A stretch of 64,000 nt of DNA from Lasioglossum baleicum (lineage: Eukaryota > Arthropoda > Insecta > Hymenoptera > Halictidae), in NCBI RefSeq assembly GCF_051020765.1, contig NC_134929.1:4490786-4554785 (forward strand). The letters are read 5' to 3'. A model generated the notes under the pieces. The model made no database searches, was not told where the DNA came from, and was given only the letters and a program-made list of their open reading frames with translations. Both the position numbers and the translations under genes were made by a program. Positions 45,090 through 57,900 of the stretch are shown in pieces (position 1 is the stretch's first letter; every line of letters starts with the position of its first letter).

Positions 45090-45440
45090 AGAAAGCCGTG
45101 CAACCTAATATTGCCGCAACACAGAGTGGAACCACGCGCAGGATCTCGTTCTCCAACCGAAGCAGAGATGGACGAGTTCGAAGAACACGCGACCATCCAC
45201 AAAGGGTATTTCGATTCGTCGGAGGACGACATAATAAAAAAAAATTGGAATTTATTCAGCGAGGTTTGTCATTTGACACCATTATAGTGTTAAGACGGGA
45301 AGAGATGAAGTTGCCTCCCCCTGAAGATATCGCAGAGATCCGACGGAAGTCGTCTGTCAATCGATGCTGCGGTTCCAGAACAACAAGGTTGTTGTTGTCA
45401 AGAGGACAGCTGACAGACACTCTCGAGCCTTTATTAACTT
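45090..45440 (+). other. Exon-like repeat unit, copy 2
   Basis: Starts like 43385 (VQPNIAATQSGTTRRISF) and stays open for about 114 codons. An alternative frame from an ATG at 45168 encodes an acidic stretch (MDEFEEHATIHKGYFDSSED). No family recognised. Confidence 0.35.
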
Positions 45441-45864
45441 AATATAAACAATTAACGTCCCCCCCCCCCTCATCGGGGCGCGGTAAAATTATCAAACGTT
45501 GACCAGTCCGCGGCGATAAAAAGATTGGGGAGCACTGATCTACGCAACATACTGCAAAGAGGAACTATTTTCCAATTCAACGCGTACCGATTTTGCAAGA
45601 AGAGAGAGGAGGGAGCAGCCTTATCCTTCACGAGAGGGATTTGAGGATATAAGGTTCCATAGAACGGAATCTACGAAGAATCAAGCAGGACGTCAACAGA
45701 CGAAGGGATCACACGGCCGAAGACAATATCAGTCACAACGAGATACAAAGGAGCTAATAATTTTATAAATTGTGTATAATAATGTACATTACGTTAGAAT
45801 CGATTCAATTATAAACGACATTGTATCAATATTTAGGTACCCATAGTTACGACAGAATAGCTCA
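45441..45864. other. No recognisable feature
   Basis: Contains a C10 run at about 45462. No ORF or repeat match. Confidence 0.4.
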
Positions 45865-46038
45865 CAAGGAGAACCCCCGCTCTGTCCCTCACGGATTTTG
45901 TTCAGACTTTTCAGAGTTATAGATCTCGTTCCCCTGATTACGAAAATACCCCATTATAGGCGCAGACGCTCAATAGTTTTCGAGATATTTGCAATTAAAG
46001 TTTCATAACCGTAAAATATATACAGTTTAGTTAAGATT

Positions 46039-46120
46039 TTTACCAAGCAATGGTATGGCGTAACAGCAGCGAGCTGAACTGTTACCACGCAGGCCCAGGT
46101 TCGAATCCATTCGTGGTAAA
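46039..46120 (+). ncRNA. tRNA-like module, left arm of palindrome 2
   Basis: TTTACCA and TGGTAAA ends and box B AGGTTCGAATCC, as at 43703, with several substitutions, followed by T-runs. Confidence 0.55.
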
Positions 46121-46800
46121 TTATTTTTTATTGTTTTTTTTCATGGAAAATGCATTTTCAATGTTAAACAAATTTTAAATAAAATATTTTTATTCGCTAA
46201 AGGACTAATTGAAAATGATACTTATCATTTTATAGAAGAAACACCAGATCTATTACTACATATACAAAAGATAATAATTATAAAACAATAATAATATTAA
46301 AATAATACATAACACACACAAACAACAAATATAAATATGAATACAAATACAAAATAGAATAAATGCAATGAATAGTAATCAGAGCGGTTAATGTGGCTTG
46401 CCATCACGCTTCCTGTAACTTGTATAATATAAACAATATACGTTACGTAGAGTAAATATAGAAATCAAATACTTATAATTTTTGTTATGTGCAACAATGG
46501 TATTTATTGTAAAAGACAGTAATGTTAGTCGACGAAGATTTCGGTGTAGAGATCTATCGGCTACGATCTGGCAACGAGCTATGGGGCTTGCGCTCTTTAG
46601 AACTTTCTGTAAACTGTTGACGTTATCGTGAGATTTGATACTAGCTCTGCCTCTTGCATCTTTCAAATTCCAAATGCATCTTTCGTTCGTCAGTCAGTTT
46701 CTTTTTAGTCGTAGCATTTTGTGTTTTGTATTTTTCATATTTATTCCATTTTGTGTTTCGTATGTGTTGTTCTTATATTTGTTGTTTGTGTATTATGTAT

Positions 46801-46802
46801 TA

Positions 46803-46835
<33 letters not shown>

Positions 46836-46836
46836 T
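46801..46836. repeat. ATT microsatellite
   Basis: About eleven ATT units near the inner edge of the right arm. Confidence 0.9.
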
Positions 46837-47000
46837 TATAATTATTATCTTTTGTATATGTAGTAATAGATCTAGTGTTTCTTCTATAAAATAATAAGTA
46901 TCATTTTCAATTAGTCCTTTAGCGAATAAAAATATTTTATTTAAAACTTGTTTAACATTGAAAATGCATTTTCCATGAAAAAAAAAAAATTAAACATAAT

Positions 47001-47081
47001 CTACCTCGAAGGGTTTCGAACCCGGGCCTGCGGCGTAATAGTTCAGCTCGCTGCTGTTACACCACACCACTGCTTGGTAAA
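47001..47081 (-). ncRNA. tRNA-like module, right arm of palindrome 2
   Basis: Diverged inverse of 46039-46120; one end reads CTACCT instead of TTACCA. Confidence 0.5.
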
Positions 47082-47252
47082 AATCTGAACAAAACTGATA
47101 TTTTCCTGTTATGAAACTTTAATTGCAAATATCTCGAAAACTATTGAGCGTCTGCGCCTATAATGGGGTATTTTCGTAATCAGGAGAACGAGATCTATAA
47201 CTCTGTAGAGTCTGAACAAAATCCGTGAGGGACAGAGCGGGGGTTCTCCTTG

Positions 47253-47440
47253 GCAGCTATTGCAAGAGATTCATATGGAGTATAATTAAGTCACCCAAAA
47301 CTTACTGCAACGGTGACAGACAATGCCAGTAATTTTATGAAGGCATTTAAAATTTTCGGAATTGAAGACTCATCATCTGACGACGACGAGAATGCACACG
47401 ATATAGACATAAGACGAAGATTCATTGTGCCATTTACCAT
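47253..47440 (+). pseudogene. hAT-like transposase fragment
   Basis: The frame holds HPKLTATVTDNASNFMKAF, matching the TDNAxNF motif of hAT transposases, followed by an acidic Ser/Asp stretch. A stop lies just upstream and the fragment begins directly at the palindrome end. Confidence 0.65.
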
Positions 47441-47705
47441 CTTCTCCTTTCCTGTTAACAATTAGGTGAAACTGCCCATTAGGGAGTAGAGACTCTCCGA
47501 ACCCAAATTAACGAATATAATTATTTCTGGCATTGACTACGTGAATCCGCGTGTATCTCAATCGGACTTTCGTCAGAGTGAAATACACGTAGGCAATTCG
47601 TAACACATACAAAGAAATAATATATACATATACAGCAGTACAATAAAACTTCTATTTTCAACAGAATCAACGAAGTGATTAAATACATCTCTTCATTAAC
47701 ATATA

Positions 47706-49430
47706 CAGGGTGTCTCAAAATTAGGTCCGGAGCCGAAAATGGGAGGTTCCTGAGATCATTTCAAGCGACATTTTCCTTTGAAAAAATGTCGTCCGCGGCT
47801 TCGTTAACGAGTTATTAACGAAAAACACGGACCAATCAGAGCGCGAGCTAGACGCGTGCAGCCCGGCGCGCCGGCAGCCGAGTGTCGGTGGCACGCCGCG
47901 ATGTCGTAACGAACAAAAGTTTCTCGATGATGTCAATCCTCGCCAATTTCGACAAGCTTTGGATATGTTGTCAATACCATGATTCTGAACAACATTTCCC
48001 TTTACAGTTTCTGTCGATCGGCTTTAGTTTACGATATTATTGTAAAAATTTGTAATTGTAAATCGATCGATGTACTATTTCCTATCCGATTTCGATAATA
48101 TTTGGATATGTTGTCAAGACCATGATTCTGAACAACATTTCCCTTGACGGTTTTTGTCGGTCGGCTTTAGTTTACGATATTATTGTAAAAATTTGTAATT
48201 GTAAATCGATCGATGTACTATTTCCTATCCGATTTCGATAATATTTGGATATGTTGTCAAGACCATGATTCTGAACAACATTTCCCTTGACGGTTTTTGT
48301 CGGTCGGCTTTAGTTTACGATATTATTGTAAAAATTTGTAATTGTAAATCGATCGATGTACATACTATCTCCTCGCCGATGTCGATGAGCTTCATTTCAA
48401 AGGAAAAAGATATTTAAAACATCGAATTTATAACATATTTCAAAGTCATCGAAATCGGTGAGGACCCACATCATCGGCAACTTTACCCGAACGATAGAAG
48501 AAGCACAAACTTATTGAATTAAAAACTCACTTATTCAGCCGTAAATCCATTTGACTACCACATACAACCACCACACTTTTACATAATCTTCGAATCGGTG
48601 TTTTCGAGAATCATATGATTCTCGAAAAATCAATGCCATATGATTCTCGAAAAATCAATATCTCCTTGGGAACGATTTCATTTGTTTTAAACGACGCCTT
48701 CATCGAATACATTGTACGCTGGGAGAGCACAGTTTCGCGCGGCATCGCGAAGAGCATCGAACTCCTTCCGCGTCGGAGTAAGTAATTTCGTTCGATATCG
48801 ATACGAGTTATAAAAGTGTGCTACGAGTTCAACAATTATGTAAAAGTGTGGTGGTTGTATGTGGTAGTCAAATGGATTTACGGCTGAATAAGTGAGTTTT
48901 TGATTCAATAAGTTTGTGCTTCTTCTATCGTTCGGGTAAAGTTGCCGATGATGTGGGTCCTCACCGATTTCGATGACTTTGAAATATGTTATAAATTCGA
49001 TGTTTTAAATATCTTTTTCCTTTGAAATGAAGCTCATCGACATCGGCGAGGAGATAGTATGTACATCGATCGATTTACAATTACAAATTTTTACAATAAT
49101 GTCGTAAACTAAAGCCGATCGACAGAAACTGTAAAGGGAAATGTTGTTCAGAATCATGGTATTGACAACATATCCAAAGCTTATCGAAATTGGTGAGGAT
49201 TCACATCATCGAGAAACTTTTGTTCGTTACGACATCGCGGCGTGCCACCGACACTCGGCTGCCGGCGCGTCGGGCTGCACGCGTCTAGCTCGCGCTCTGA
49301 TTGGTCCGTGTTTTTCGTTAATAACTCGTTAACGAAGCCGCGGACGACATTTTTTCAAAGGAAAATGTCGCTTGAAATGATCCCAGGAACCTCCCATTTT
49401 CGGCTCCGGATCTAATTTTGAGACACCCTG
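47706..49430. mobile_element. TA-flanked foldback element, CAGGGTGTC termini
   Basis: Ends CAGGGTGTCTCAAAATT and its inverse, flanked by TA (47703-47704, 49431-49432). Arms of about 600-880 bp are inverted around a loop (about 48590-48835) that holds TATAAAAG. The left arm is longer because a roughly 115-140-bp unit is tandemly triplicated (47930-48350). Non-coding. TA duplication suggests a Tc1/mariner-type enzyme. Confidence 0.8.
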
Positions 49431-49449
49431 TAGACCAAACAGAGAACCA

Positions 49450-49716
49450 TTGCACTTGAGTCGTAATAAAATTGGTTTTATTGGATTTACAACCAGTTTA
49501 CGATCACTCGTGCATATATTTAATCAATATGTGGATAACAAAGCACACAATAAATTGCAATATTTATTAGCGTACAAATGTTCTCAAGATCATCTTGAAG
49601 TATTTTTCAGTGCTGTAAAAAGTATGGGAGGACACCATAACAATCCTATCTCAAAACTTTTTCAAGCAGTGTTGGGAGATCGGATACTAAATTCTAAGAG
49701 GATCGTAGGTGGTTGA
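49450..49716 (+). pseudogene. P-element (THAP9-like) transposase fragment
   Basis: The frame reads NKIGFIGFTTSLRSLV, then LLAYKCSQDHLEVFFSAV and GGHHNNPISKLFQ. The SQDHLE-FFSA-GG-NNNP motif order is characteristic of P-element/THAP9 transposase C-termini. Only about 85 codons remain. Confidence 0.85.
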
Positions 49717-49887
49717 CGCGAAACTGCACAGTAGTTTAACAAACACTTTAATGAGAGCAGTTAACAAACTATACACTTAGTTGCACTAGACCAGTGATGA
49801 GCAATCCCATGGCCCGCGGGCCGCATTTGGCCCGCTAGCAAACTGCCTGCGGCCCGCCGGAATATAGCGCTGCGCGAAGCCGCGCCG

Positions 49888-50836
49888 CACAGTGGGGTAT
49901 TTGGCCTGTTTAGCGCGCCAAAAGTCGAAATTTTTACTTTGTTCAAAATGACTAAAACTTTTTACCCATGTACCTGAATATATATGCAAGTAATCTACAA
50001 TAATATTTTTCCATAAACGGTACTATTTAGTAACCTATAGATACTTGAAAGTAACATATTCTCGTGACCGAGAGAAGCATGGAAAAACTTGTGTTAAAGA
50101 AATGATCTTTCTCACAAGTTTAGTGTATCAAATCGAGATAAAAACATACCTAGGATGTAAAGGAAGGTTTATAGAGTAATTTTACTGCTTTTTGTTTTAT
50201 ACTCTTCGGTGGTTTTGATAGAATAAACAATTAAAAGTGATAAAATTTTTTTTCAGAAAATTAATATGTATCATGTAATAACTTTTTTTCTCCGCAAAAC
50301 ACCCCTCTAATTTTTTTAGGGGTTAATCATTAGACATTGCTTTATACAATCCTGAAAAGTTTATATGCGATCTTGTGCTGGAACATACCTTTTTATGCGA
50401 TTTAGATCAGTATGGCATGAACCGACCGTATATCATATGACTGATAATGATGAAATAACTGAGCTGTAGGTGATAGATACTTGGAAGTAAATGAAGGAAA
50501 ATGAAAGTCATTATTGCTAGAATATTAATTTATATTATAAAAAAAAATTAATAAAAATTAATTAATATTTGTAATATATTTTTTTTTTTTACGAAAAAAT
50601 GTTTGAAACAAAAGTTTAACAGTATTAACTTCAATATATAAAACTTCGAAAAAATTTTGTTTAAAACAAAAAAACAAGGTCGCTTCGATTTTTTAAACAT
50701 TAAGTTGTATTTTTGATTTGATAGTGTTGTAGCTGGTGTTAAGACGAATTCAACGATATATAATAGTATGACCTTCACACTATTAATAACGTCGCAATAG
50801 TTTTGGCGCGCTAAACAGGCGAAATACCCCACTGTG
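49888..50836. mobile_element. Non-coding element with CACAGTGGGGTATTTGGC termini
   Basis: Inverted ends of about 40 bp (CACAGTGGGGTATTTGGCC through GCGCGCCAAAA and inverse). GC-rich flanks (GCGCCG) repeat on both sides. The interior is AT-rich without ORFs of note. Superfamily not set. Confidence 0.75.
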
Positions 50837-51037
50837 CGCCGCGCCGCGGCCTTCGTCCACAGTCCATGATTTTCAATTGTTAATTCCCGGCTATTTTTTC
50901 TAGTATTCTACAGTCACACTGTTTAACTGCGTCCGAAAGCACATTGATCCAATATCTTCGTATTTTGCCATGAGCTCGCCTGTTAGAAAACGCAAAATTG
51001 AACATGGACATCGGCAGTTCATCGATAGTTGGACATA

Positions 51038-52645
51038 CAGTAAGGAGCGAAACTGAACCAATAACAAAAAGTTTTGTATAAATCATTATTTATTGCTAGG
51101 AATATAGAAGAATAACAAAAAGTCAACATTATAATTCTTTTTATCATAGTTAGAAGTAACTTAAAAAATTTTTTTCAATAATTAATGTCTCCTCGTTTAG
51201 CAATGACAACAAAAATAGATTGACTCGGTTTTGCACCACGTCCAATACTTGGCAGTATTTAATATATTATTTATTTTTAATATTTCGTCCACAACCCTTG
51301 TGCTTGTAAAACTGCACTAATTCGCTTTGGCATACTTTCTACTAATTTTTTGCAATAATCCGGAGATATTTGTTCTCACTGTTCTTGAATTCTATCATAC
51401 AAATCTGTGATTGAAGTTGGTTGGGAGTCATATGAATCCCGAAGTCGTCTTTTTAGTAAACCCCATAGATTCTCTATGGGGTTGAGGTCAGGGCTCTGTG
51501 CAGGCCAATCCAGAACAGAAAATTTTTTAGTACTGAGCCAATTTTTACACTATTAGCAGTGTGCTTAGGGTCTCGATCATGCATAAAAATTACATTTTTT
51601 TCTTCAAAAGGCATATTTTCAACAGCATCTATGAGATGATCTTGTAAAATATCCTTGTATATGTACTGATTCATGATGCCATTAATTCGGTGCAGTGATC
51701 CAACACCAAATGCTGTTAGGCACCCCCAGAACATTAAGGATCCGCCTCCATGCTTTAACGTTTGTTTCACATGTCGTGGTTTAAGCCTTTCATTTTTACG
51801 AATCCAGCACCAAGACATGCATCTGAACAAATTCTGTTAATTTTGGTCTCGTCTGACCAAATAACCCGTTCCCAGTCAGTAGTTGTCCAGTTTTGATATT
51901 TTGTAGCAAATTTCAAACGACGTTTAATATTTTTTTTCGATAACATTGGCTTCTTTATTTTCGTAATGCTTCTAAACTCAGCTCCTTTGAGGGTTCTTCG
52001 TGCTGTCCACTGACTTATTTGTATATTCGTATCTTCTTTTAATAATTTTGCAGCCATAATGGAACTTGAAGCTTCACCCGATGTGACAAACCGTATAATC
52101 CTTCGTTCATCCTGCGGTGATAATATTTTTGGTCTTCCTCCAACACTTAATAATGTACTTTTACAGTATTTTTTTCTTATTCTCTGCACTGTCGATTGAC
52201 TAACACTGCAAGTTTTCGCTTTCTTACGTGTTGACAAGCCGTCATTCAAAAGAGGAATGACTTTTTTTACACAATTTGGAGCAATTGACTTCATATTTAT
52301 TCTTACTTCATTTGCGTGCTTTTCCGTTCGACTGATTGCGAAGAACTGAGTGTTAAGACGTAGACTAGTAGTTTGTAAACATACCAAAGTGCTAGATGTA
52401 AACATACTACGAGAACATTCCACGTAAACATTTCTTGTAGGGACCGGTGCAAAACCGAGTCAATCTATTTTCGTTGTCATTGCTAAACGAGGAGACATTA
52501 AGTATTGAAAAAAACTTCTTAAGTTGCTTCTAACTATGGTAAAAATAATTATAATGTTGATTTTTTGTTATTCTTCTATATTCCTGGCAATAAATAATGA
52601 TTTATACCAAACTTGTGGTTATTGGTTCAGTTTCGCTCCTTACTG
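51038..52645 (-). mobile_element. Tc1 transposon nested in the hAT gene
   Basis: Inverted ends of about 100 bp (CAGTAAGGAGCGAAACTG...) flanked by TA (51036-51037, 52646-52647). Size 1608 bp, normal for Tc1. Confidence 0.95.
51277..52294 (-). pseudogene. Tc1 transposase, frameshifted
   Basis: The likely start is MKSIAPNC at 52294. Two helix-turn-helix segments (STRKKAKTCSVSQSTVQRIRK; ISQWTARRTLK), catalytic VIWSDETKIN, VIFMHDRDPKHTA and LNPIENLWG, ending GLWTKY and stop. Frames change near 51800 and 51530, so it is inactive. Confidence 0.9.
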
Positions 52646-54034
52646 TATGAGTATTTTTTTTCTTGTATAAATGAAAGTGCTGTTTGTTTATTATGTAGTG
52701 AAAAAATATCTGTGTTGAAAAAATATAATATTAAGAGACATTATGACAGTAAACACTCTTCAAAATTTAATAATTTGCAAGGACAATTACGTAAGGACAT
52801 GGCGGATCAGTTGAAGACAAATTTAAATTTAAAACCGCCAAATGTACTTGAAAGTAGTGCATCCACCGCAAAGGCGGCAATTCGTGCAAATTACCTTGTT
52901 AGCCAAATTTTTGCAAAAAAGATGAAACCCTTTTATGACGGAGAAATGGTGAAAGAATGTTTATTGGCGATAGCAGATGCGGCCTTTCCCAATCAAAAGG
53001 ATATAATTTCTAAAATTAGTTTGTCACGATTTACAGTCGCAAGGAGAATTGACGAACTTTCAGAAAATATTGAGGAAAGTTTGCGGAAACATATTTCCAA
53101 GTTAGAATGGATTTCTCTAGCTGTGGATGAAAGTTGTGACAATAATGATACCGCACAACTTGCCGCATTTTTAAGAGGGACTGATTCTAGTTTCAATGTA
53201 ATGGAAGAATTTGCATCTTTAGTTCCTATTTCAGGAACTACTACCAGAGACGATATGTACAGAAAATTAAAAACTGTTCTGAATGTATTAAACATCCCAA
53301 TGGAAAAGATTGTTGGAATAAGTACAGATGGAGCTCGAGCCATGTCCAGTATGAATGTTGGTTTATCGGGATTGTTATCGAAAGATATTAAAAGTTTAAC
53401 AGGACGTGAAATATTTGTTTCTCACTGCATTTTACATCAAGAAAATTTGAGTGCTAAAGTTCTAAAAATGTCTAATGTTGTTCCACCTGTTATTAAAATT
53501 GTAAATTTTATTAGATCTCGAGGACTAAACCATCGTGAGTTTAAAGAATTTTTGAAGGATATGGAAAGCGAATATGGCGATATTCTTTATAACACCGAAG
53601 TTCGGTGGTTAAGTCGTGGTACAATGCTAAAGCGTGTATATGAGCTAAGAAAAGAAATTAAACTGTTCTTAGAGATGAAAAACAACCCGTTTCCACAATT
53701 TGATGACAAAGACTGGATGTGTGATTTTGCATTTTGCGTTGATATTACGCAACACTTGAATACATTAAACATAAATCTTCAAGGCAAAAACAAACTTATC
53801 ACTGAAATGTTTGATAAGATAAAAGCCTTTGAACAAAAACTAAAAATTTGGGAACGGCAATTAGATTCAAATAATACGGCTCATTTTACAATTCTGAGAA
53901 AAGAAAATCCATCAAATACGAAGAAATACGCGATGGAGATACATAACTTACAAAAATAATTCAGTTCACGGTTTACAAACTTTCGCGAAAACCAAAGAAA
54001 GTTTGATATTTTTTCCTCACCCTTTAATATAGAT

Positions 54035-54252
54035 CAGGCGTGGGCACGGGTGGAGCCCCTCAAACGCCTGCTTCCCCCACCAAGCTTCCTTTCGGTGGCG
54101 CTCCTTGTGGCTCCGATGCACGAGGCCTGCGCACTGCTTGCGACAAGCGAAACGCGTCCTTCCTACATAGTAACGGCGGATGGTGGTGGGGGACAGTGGG
54201 CGCTACGGTGGGGACAGTTTTGCCTCAATTGAGGCAAAATTGCCCACGCCTG
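54035..54252. mobile_element. hAT-type MITE, 218 bp
   Basis: Ends CAGGCGTGGGCA/TGCCCACGCCTG and a perfect 8-bp duplication ATATAGAT (54027-54034, 54253-54260) inside hAT transposase coding sequence. Its interior has a GCCTCAATTGAGGC hairpin. Confidence 0.95.
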
Positions 54253-54652
54253 ATATAGATGCTGAAAGGATTCCTGAAGAATTTCAAATGGAAGTAATTG
54301 ATTTACAAAACGACACAGAATTAAAAAATAAATTTCGGAATTTTAGTCTTAGTGAGTTTTATAAGCTTTGCTTTCCAGCTACTAAATTTCCATTGCTAGC
54401 TACCCACGCCAAGCAAATAATGAGCTTATTTGGCAGTACATATACGTGTGAGCAGCTATTTTCGAAAATGAAAATTACAAAAAGTGACCATCGTAATCGA
54501 TTGGATGACGAACGACTGAAAAACTGTATTAGAGTAGCGGTTTCAAATATCACGCCCAATATTGCCAAGCTTATTAATGAGAAAGAAAGTCAAGTATCGC
54601 ATTGAGTTTTAAAATTTATTTAGTTTCATTTATTTAGTAAAACTATATGTAA

Positions 54653-54655
<3 letters not shown>

Positions 54656-54705
<50 letters not shown>
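54656..54705. repeat. AT microsatellite
   Basis: About 22 AT units, just beyond the hAT transposase stop. Confidence 0.95.
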
Positions 54706-54710
<5 letters not shown>

Positions 54711-54980
54711 ATGTATTATTGTGTTTGCATTTGTATATAATAACTTTATTTGATCCCCTTGGGGTTACAAATTAACATACTGCCTCCTTTATCACAACTC
54801 TCATACAAACTTAATACTTAATTACTAATTACTTAAATCTAACTTATCAACTAATCTTAACCTAAATTACTCTAGAGAGAGAGAGAGAGAGACACGCTTA
54901 CATTGAGCTAGCATATTTGCTAACTCACCCCTTTTTCCCCCAGCACCTCGATTCCCGTAGCCCTTCTCAACCCCCCTTCC

Positions 54981-57900
54981 CTAGCCGTGGACTCCCTTTC
55001 CCGGTTGCTCACTTCCACTCCCACTCTTCTCATTCATTCCCATTCTCCAATCATCTATCATCCTCATCCATTCCTCCCCTCCTCCTTCATCTTCCAACAT
55101 TTCCCACATACTCTCCTGCCATCCTTTGCTGTCATCCATCCTCATACATACTTCCCACACATGCTCCCACGTTTCGTTTTCCCATCCACACACTCTACAT
55201 TTTCTCCTGTCTTCATCCATCCAATATCTCTCACCCATCATCTCATTCCCTAACCTGTACCTTGCCACCCTCTGCCACCTACTCTCACCCCACCCTTTCT
55301 TTAAATACCCCGGCAGCCCCTCCCCCTTTACCCTCCCATACCACTTGTTTGACTTCGAGTTTTCTATTTTCTCCCACCTATCCTTTCTTTGCCTTTTCCC
55401 CTCTCTTTTTATTATCTCTCCACTAACTGACTCATTCCTCCCCTCTACTATTTCATTCCATTCCTCCAACGACCACCCTTGCCCCCTTATAAATTCCTCT
55501 CTCTCCCTTTCCCACCCAGTCCTTATCCCTTCCCTCCCATCCCTCCTCCTTATCTCTTCCCAACATAACCGTGCTAACTCCCCGCCTTTACCCTCCCCTA
55601 ACTTCTTCTCATACCCCCATGCCCTTAACCCAGCCCTCCCCCTCAACAATTCCCTTTGTAACTCTTCCCTAACCATATATCCTGGTGTAAACCTACCTAC
55701 CCCTAAAACCCATTTCAAATACCTTTCCTGTAGCTTCTCTATTCCTTCTCTCTCTTTCCAACCCCATATTTCTACTCCGTAGCTAACTACCGACCATACC
55801 AGTTTGTCAAACAGCCACACTCTTCTACCCCAATCTTTACCAAACTTCCTCTTCCCTATCCCCCAGACCTGTCCCATAACCGCCGCCCCCTTTCTTAATC
55901 TATCCTGTACATGCGCCTTCTGCCCCCCATCCCTCGTGATCGTGTACCCTAAATAATTGTACTCCCCTACTTCCTCAATTACCTTCCCTTTCCACCTCCA
56001 TGAAACCTTCTTCCATCTCCCCCCTCCCACCCTACACCTCATCACCTTTGACTTTTCCGCGTTAAGTTGTAGCTTTTTCCCCTCTAGGTACCTTTCTAAT
56101 ACCCCCATCATTCCCCTCATCCCGTCCTCCTCCTCTGCTAACATGGCTATATCGTCTGCATATGATAGCGTACGAATCTTTCTTCCCCCCACTTTGACCC
56201 CTCCCCAACCTCCCCTCTCAAGCTCCTCATCTATATCCGCCAGCATTAATGTGAATAACAAGGGGCTTAGTGGGCAGCCCTGCCTAACCCCTCTTTCTGT
56301 CCAGAAACATTCCCCTTCTTCTTCCCCCACTCTTATTTTACTTTTTGTTTCTCTCAAAACCTCCTCACATCTTTCCACTAGCCCTTCCCTCACTCCCCTT
56401 TTCCTCATCGCTTCTACTAATACTTCCCTGTCTACCGAGTCAAACGCCGCCTTCAGATCTACAAACATAATTACTAGCCTCCTTTCTTTCCTCCTCACCT
56501 GCCTGTTTATAAGATAGTTTAACACATAGATGTTATCTATACACCCTAGGCCTTTTCTAAATCCTGTTTGGCTTGCCGGCAACAGCCCCTTTCTCTCCAC
56601 TTCCTCCCTCACCCTCTCCGCTAATACTGCCGCGTAAATCTTATATGCTGTCTGCGTCAATGTTACTCCTCTATAGTTCCCCACCTTTCTACTATCCCCT
56701 TTTTTTGCGATTGGAACCACCACCCCCTCCGCCCAATCCTCCGGCCAACCCCCTCCCCTCCACACCCTATTGCAGATCCTCCATAGCTCCTCCTGCACTT
56801 CGGATCCCCCATGCTTCCATATCTCATTTGGAATCCCGTCTCCACCCGCCGCTTTCCCATCCTTCAGCCCTTTTACCACCCTTATGATTTCCCCTATTTC
56901 TAAATCTTTCTCTCCATCCCCCTCTCTTCTACTTTTTCCTAACTTTCCCACCCTCCCTTCTACCCCTCCCAGCAAATCCCTAAAATATTGTTCCCACTCT
57001 TCCATCCTTATTCTTTCGTCTATCCTCGATCTTCTTTTTCTTTCCCTACTTACAACCTTCCACACCTGACTCTCCGTTTTTATCCCCTCTACTTCTTTTT
57101 CCCATTTTTCCCTCTCTTTTTTCTTCCTCTCCTCGCACAATTTCTGGTATTCCCTTTTCTTCTCCCTAAAGGCTAATCCATCCCCTCCTTCCTTTCTCCA
57201 CTTTCTTAACTCCTCCCTCGCTAACTGTTTTCCTACTCTACATTCCTCATCCCACCATCCTTTTCTCTTTATTTTTTCATTTTTCCCCATTTCCCCTATA
57301 GCTTCCAATATTTTCCCTTTCAGCCCTTCCCAGTCTTCCTGCAAGCCATCCCCTCCACTTGCTCTAGCTGCAAATTTTTCCCTAAATTCCTCCCCTGCTT
57401 CTTCCTACCACCTCCCCACCATTCTTCTTTTCCCTCCTCCCTTCCTCCCTTTTTTCCCTCCCATCTCCCCCTTTACCCATACTATTACGGGCATATGGTC
57501 TGAGTCTATCTTATCCCCAATCTCTACCTTTCCCACACCTTCCCTTGTATCCTCATTCCCCAGCACGTAGTCAATCACCGAGTTCCCTCTCGCCCCTACG
57601 TACGTCCACTCCCCTTCCTCATCCCCCTTTATATTCCCGTTCATAATTCCCCACCCCCTTTCTCCTATGTAGTTACACAATCTCCTCCCATCCCCATTAA
57701 CTATTAGGTCCTTAGAACTTCTTAACCCTCTCCCCCCTCCTTCTTCTATGACCTCTCCCCCTTCCCTTCCCGTTCTTGCATTGAAATCCCCCCCTACAAT
57801 CACCCTTACCCCTTTTTCTCTAGCCTCTACCCATTCCCCCATCTCATCTAGCTTCTTGTCTAAATCCCCATTTACATATACCCCCACCACCCTCCACCAA

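Larger units (their letters stand above)
45865..47252. mobile_element. Palindromic Tc5/Tc4-like element 2
   Basis: Same termini as element 1 (CAAGGAGAACCC). Arms of about 480 bp flank a unique centre (about 46381-46790). Flanks are TCA (45862-45864) and GCA (47253-47255), an imperfect TNA duplication. Confidence 0.8.
50970..54602 (+). pseudogene. hAT transposase (ZBED/GTF2IRD2-like), interrupted
   Basis: The ATG at 50970 starts MSSPVRKRKIEHGH. After 22 codons the Tc1 at 51038-52645 is inserted in the TAT of ACATATGAG, and the frame resumes exactly at 52646. It continues through a BED-like zinc finger (CLLC...HYDSKH), a catalytic region (SLAVDESCD; GISTDGARAM; FVSHCILHQENL; EVRWLSRG) and an in-frame TAA at 53957-53959. 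Then comes a MITE (54035-54252) and the C-terminal dimerisation region (TYTCEQLFSKMK...RNRLDDERLKNCIR). About 600 residues without insertions, normal for the family. Similar proteins in animals are annotated as GTF2I repeat domain protein 2-like. Confidence 0.9.

Noticed and set aside
47930..48350. CRISPR-like array (three regular repeats)
   Set aside because: Eukaryotic tandem duplication with no spacers between units; the single unit exists in the opposite arm.
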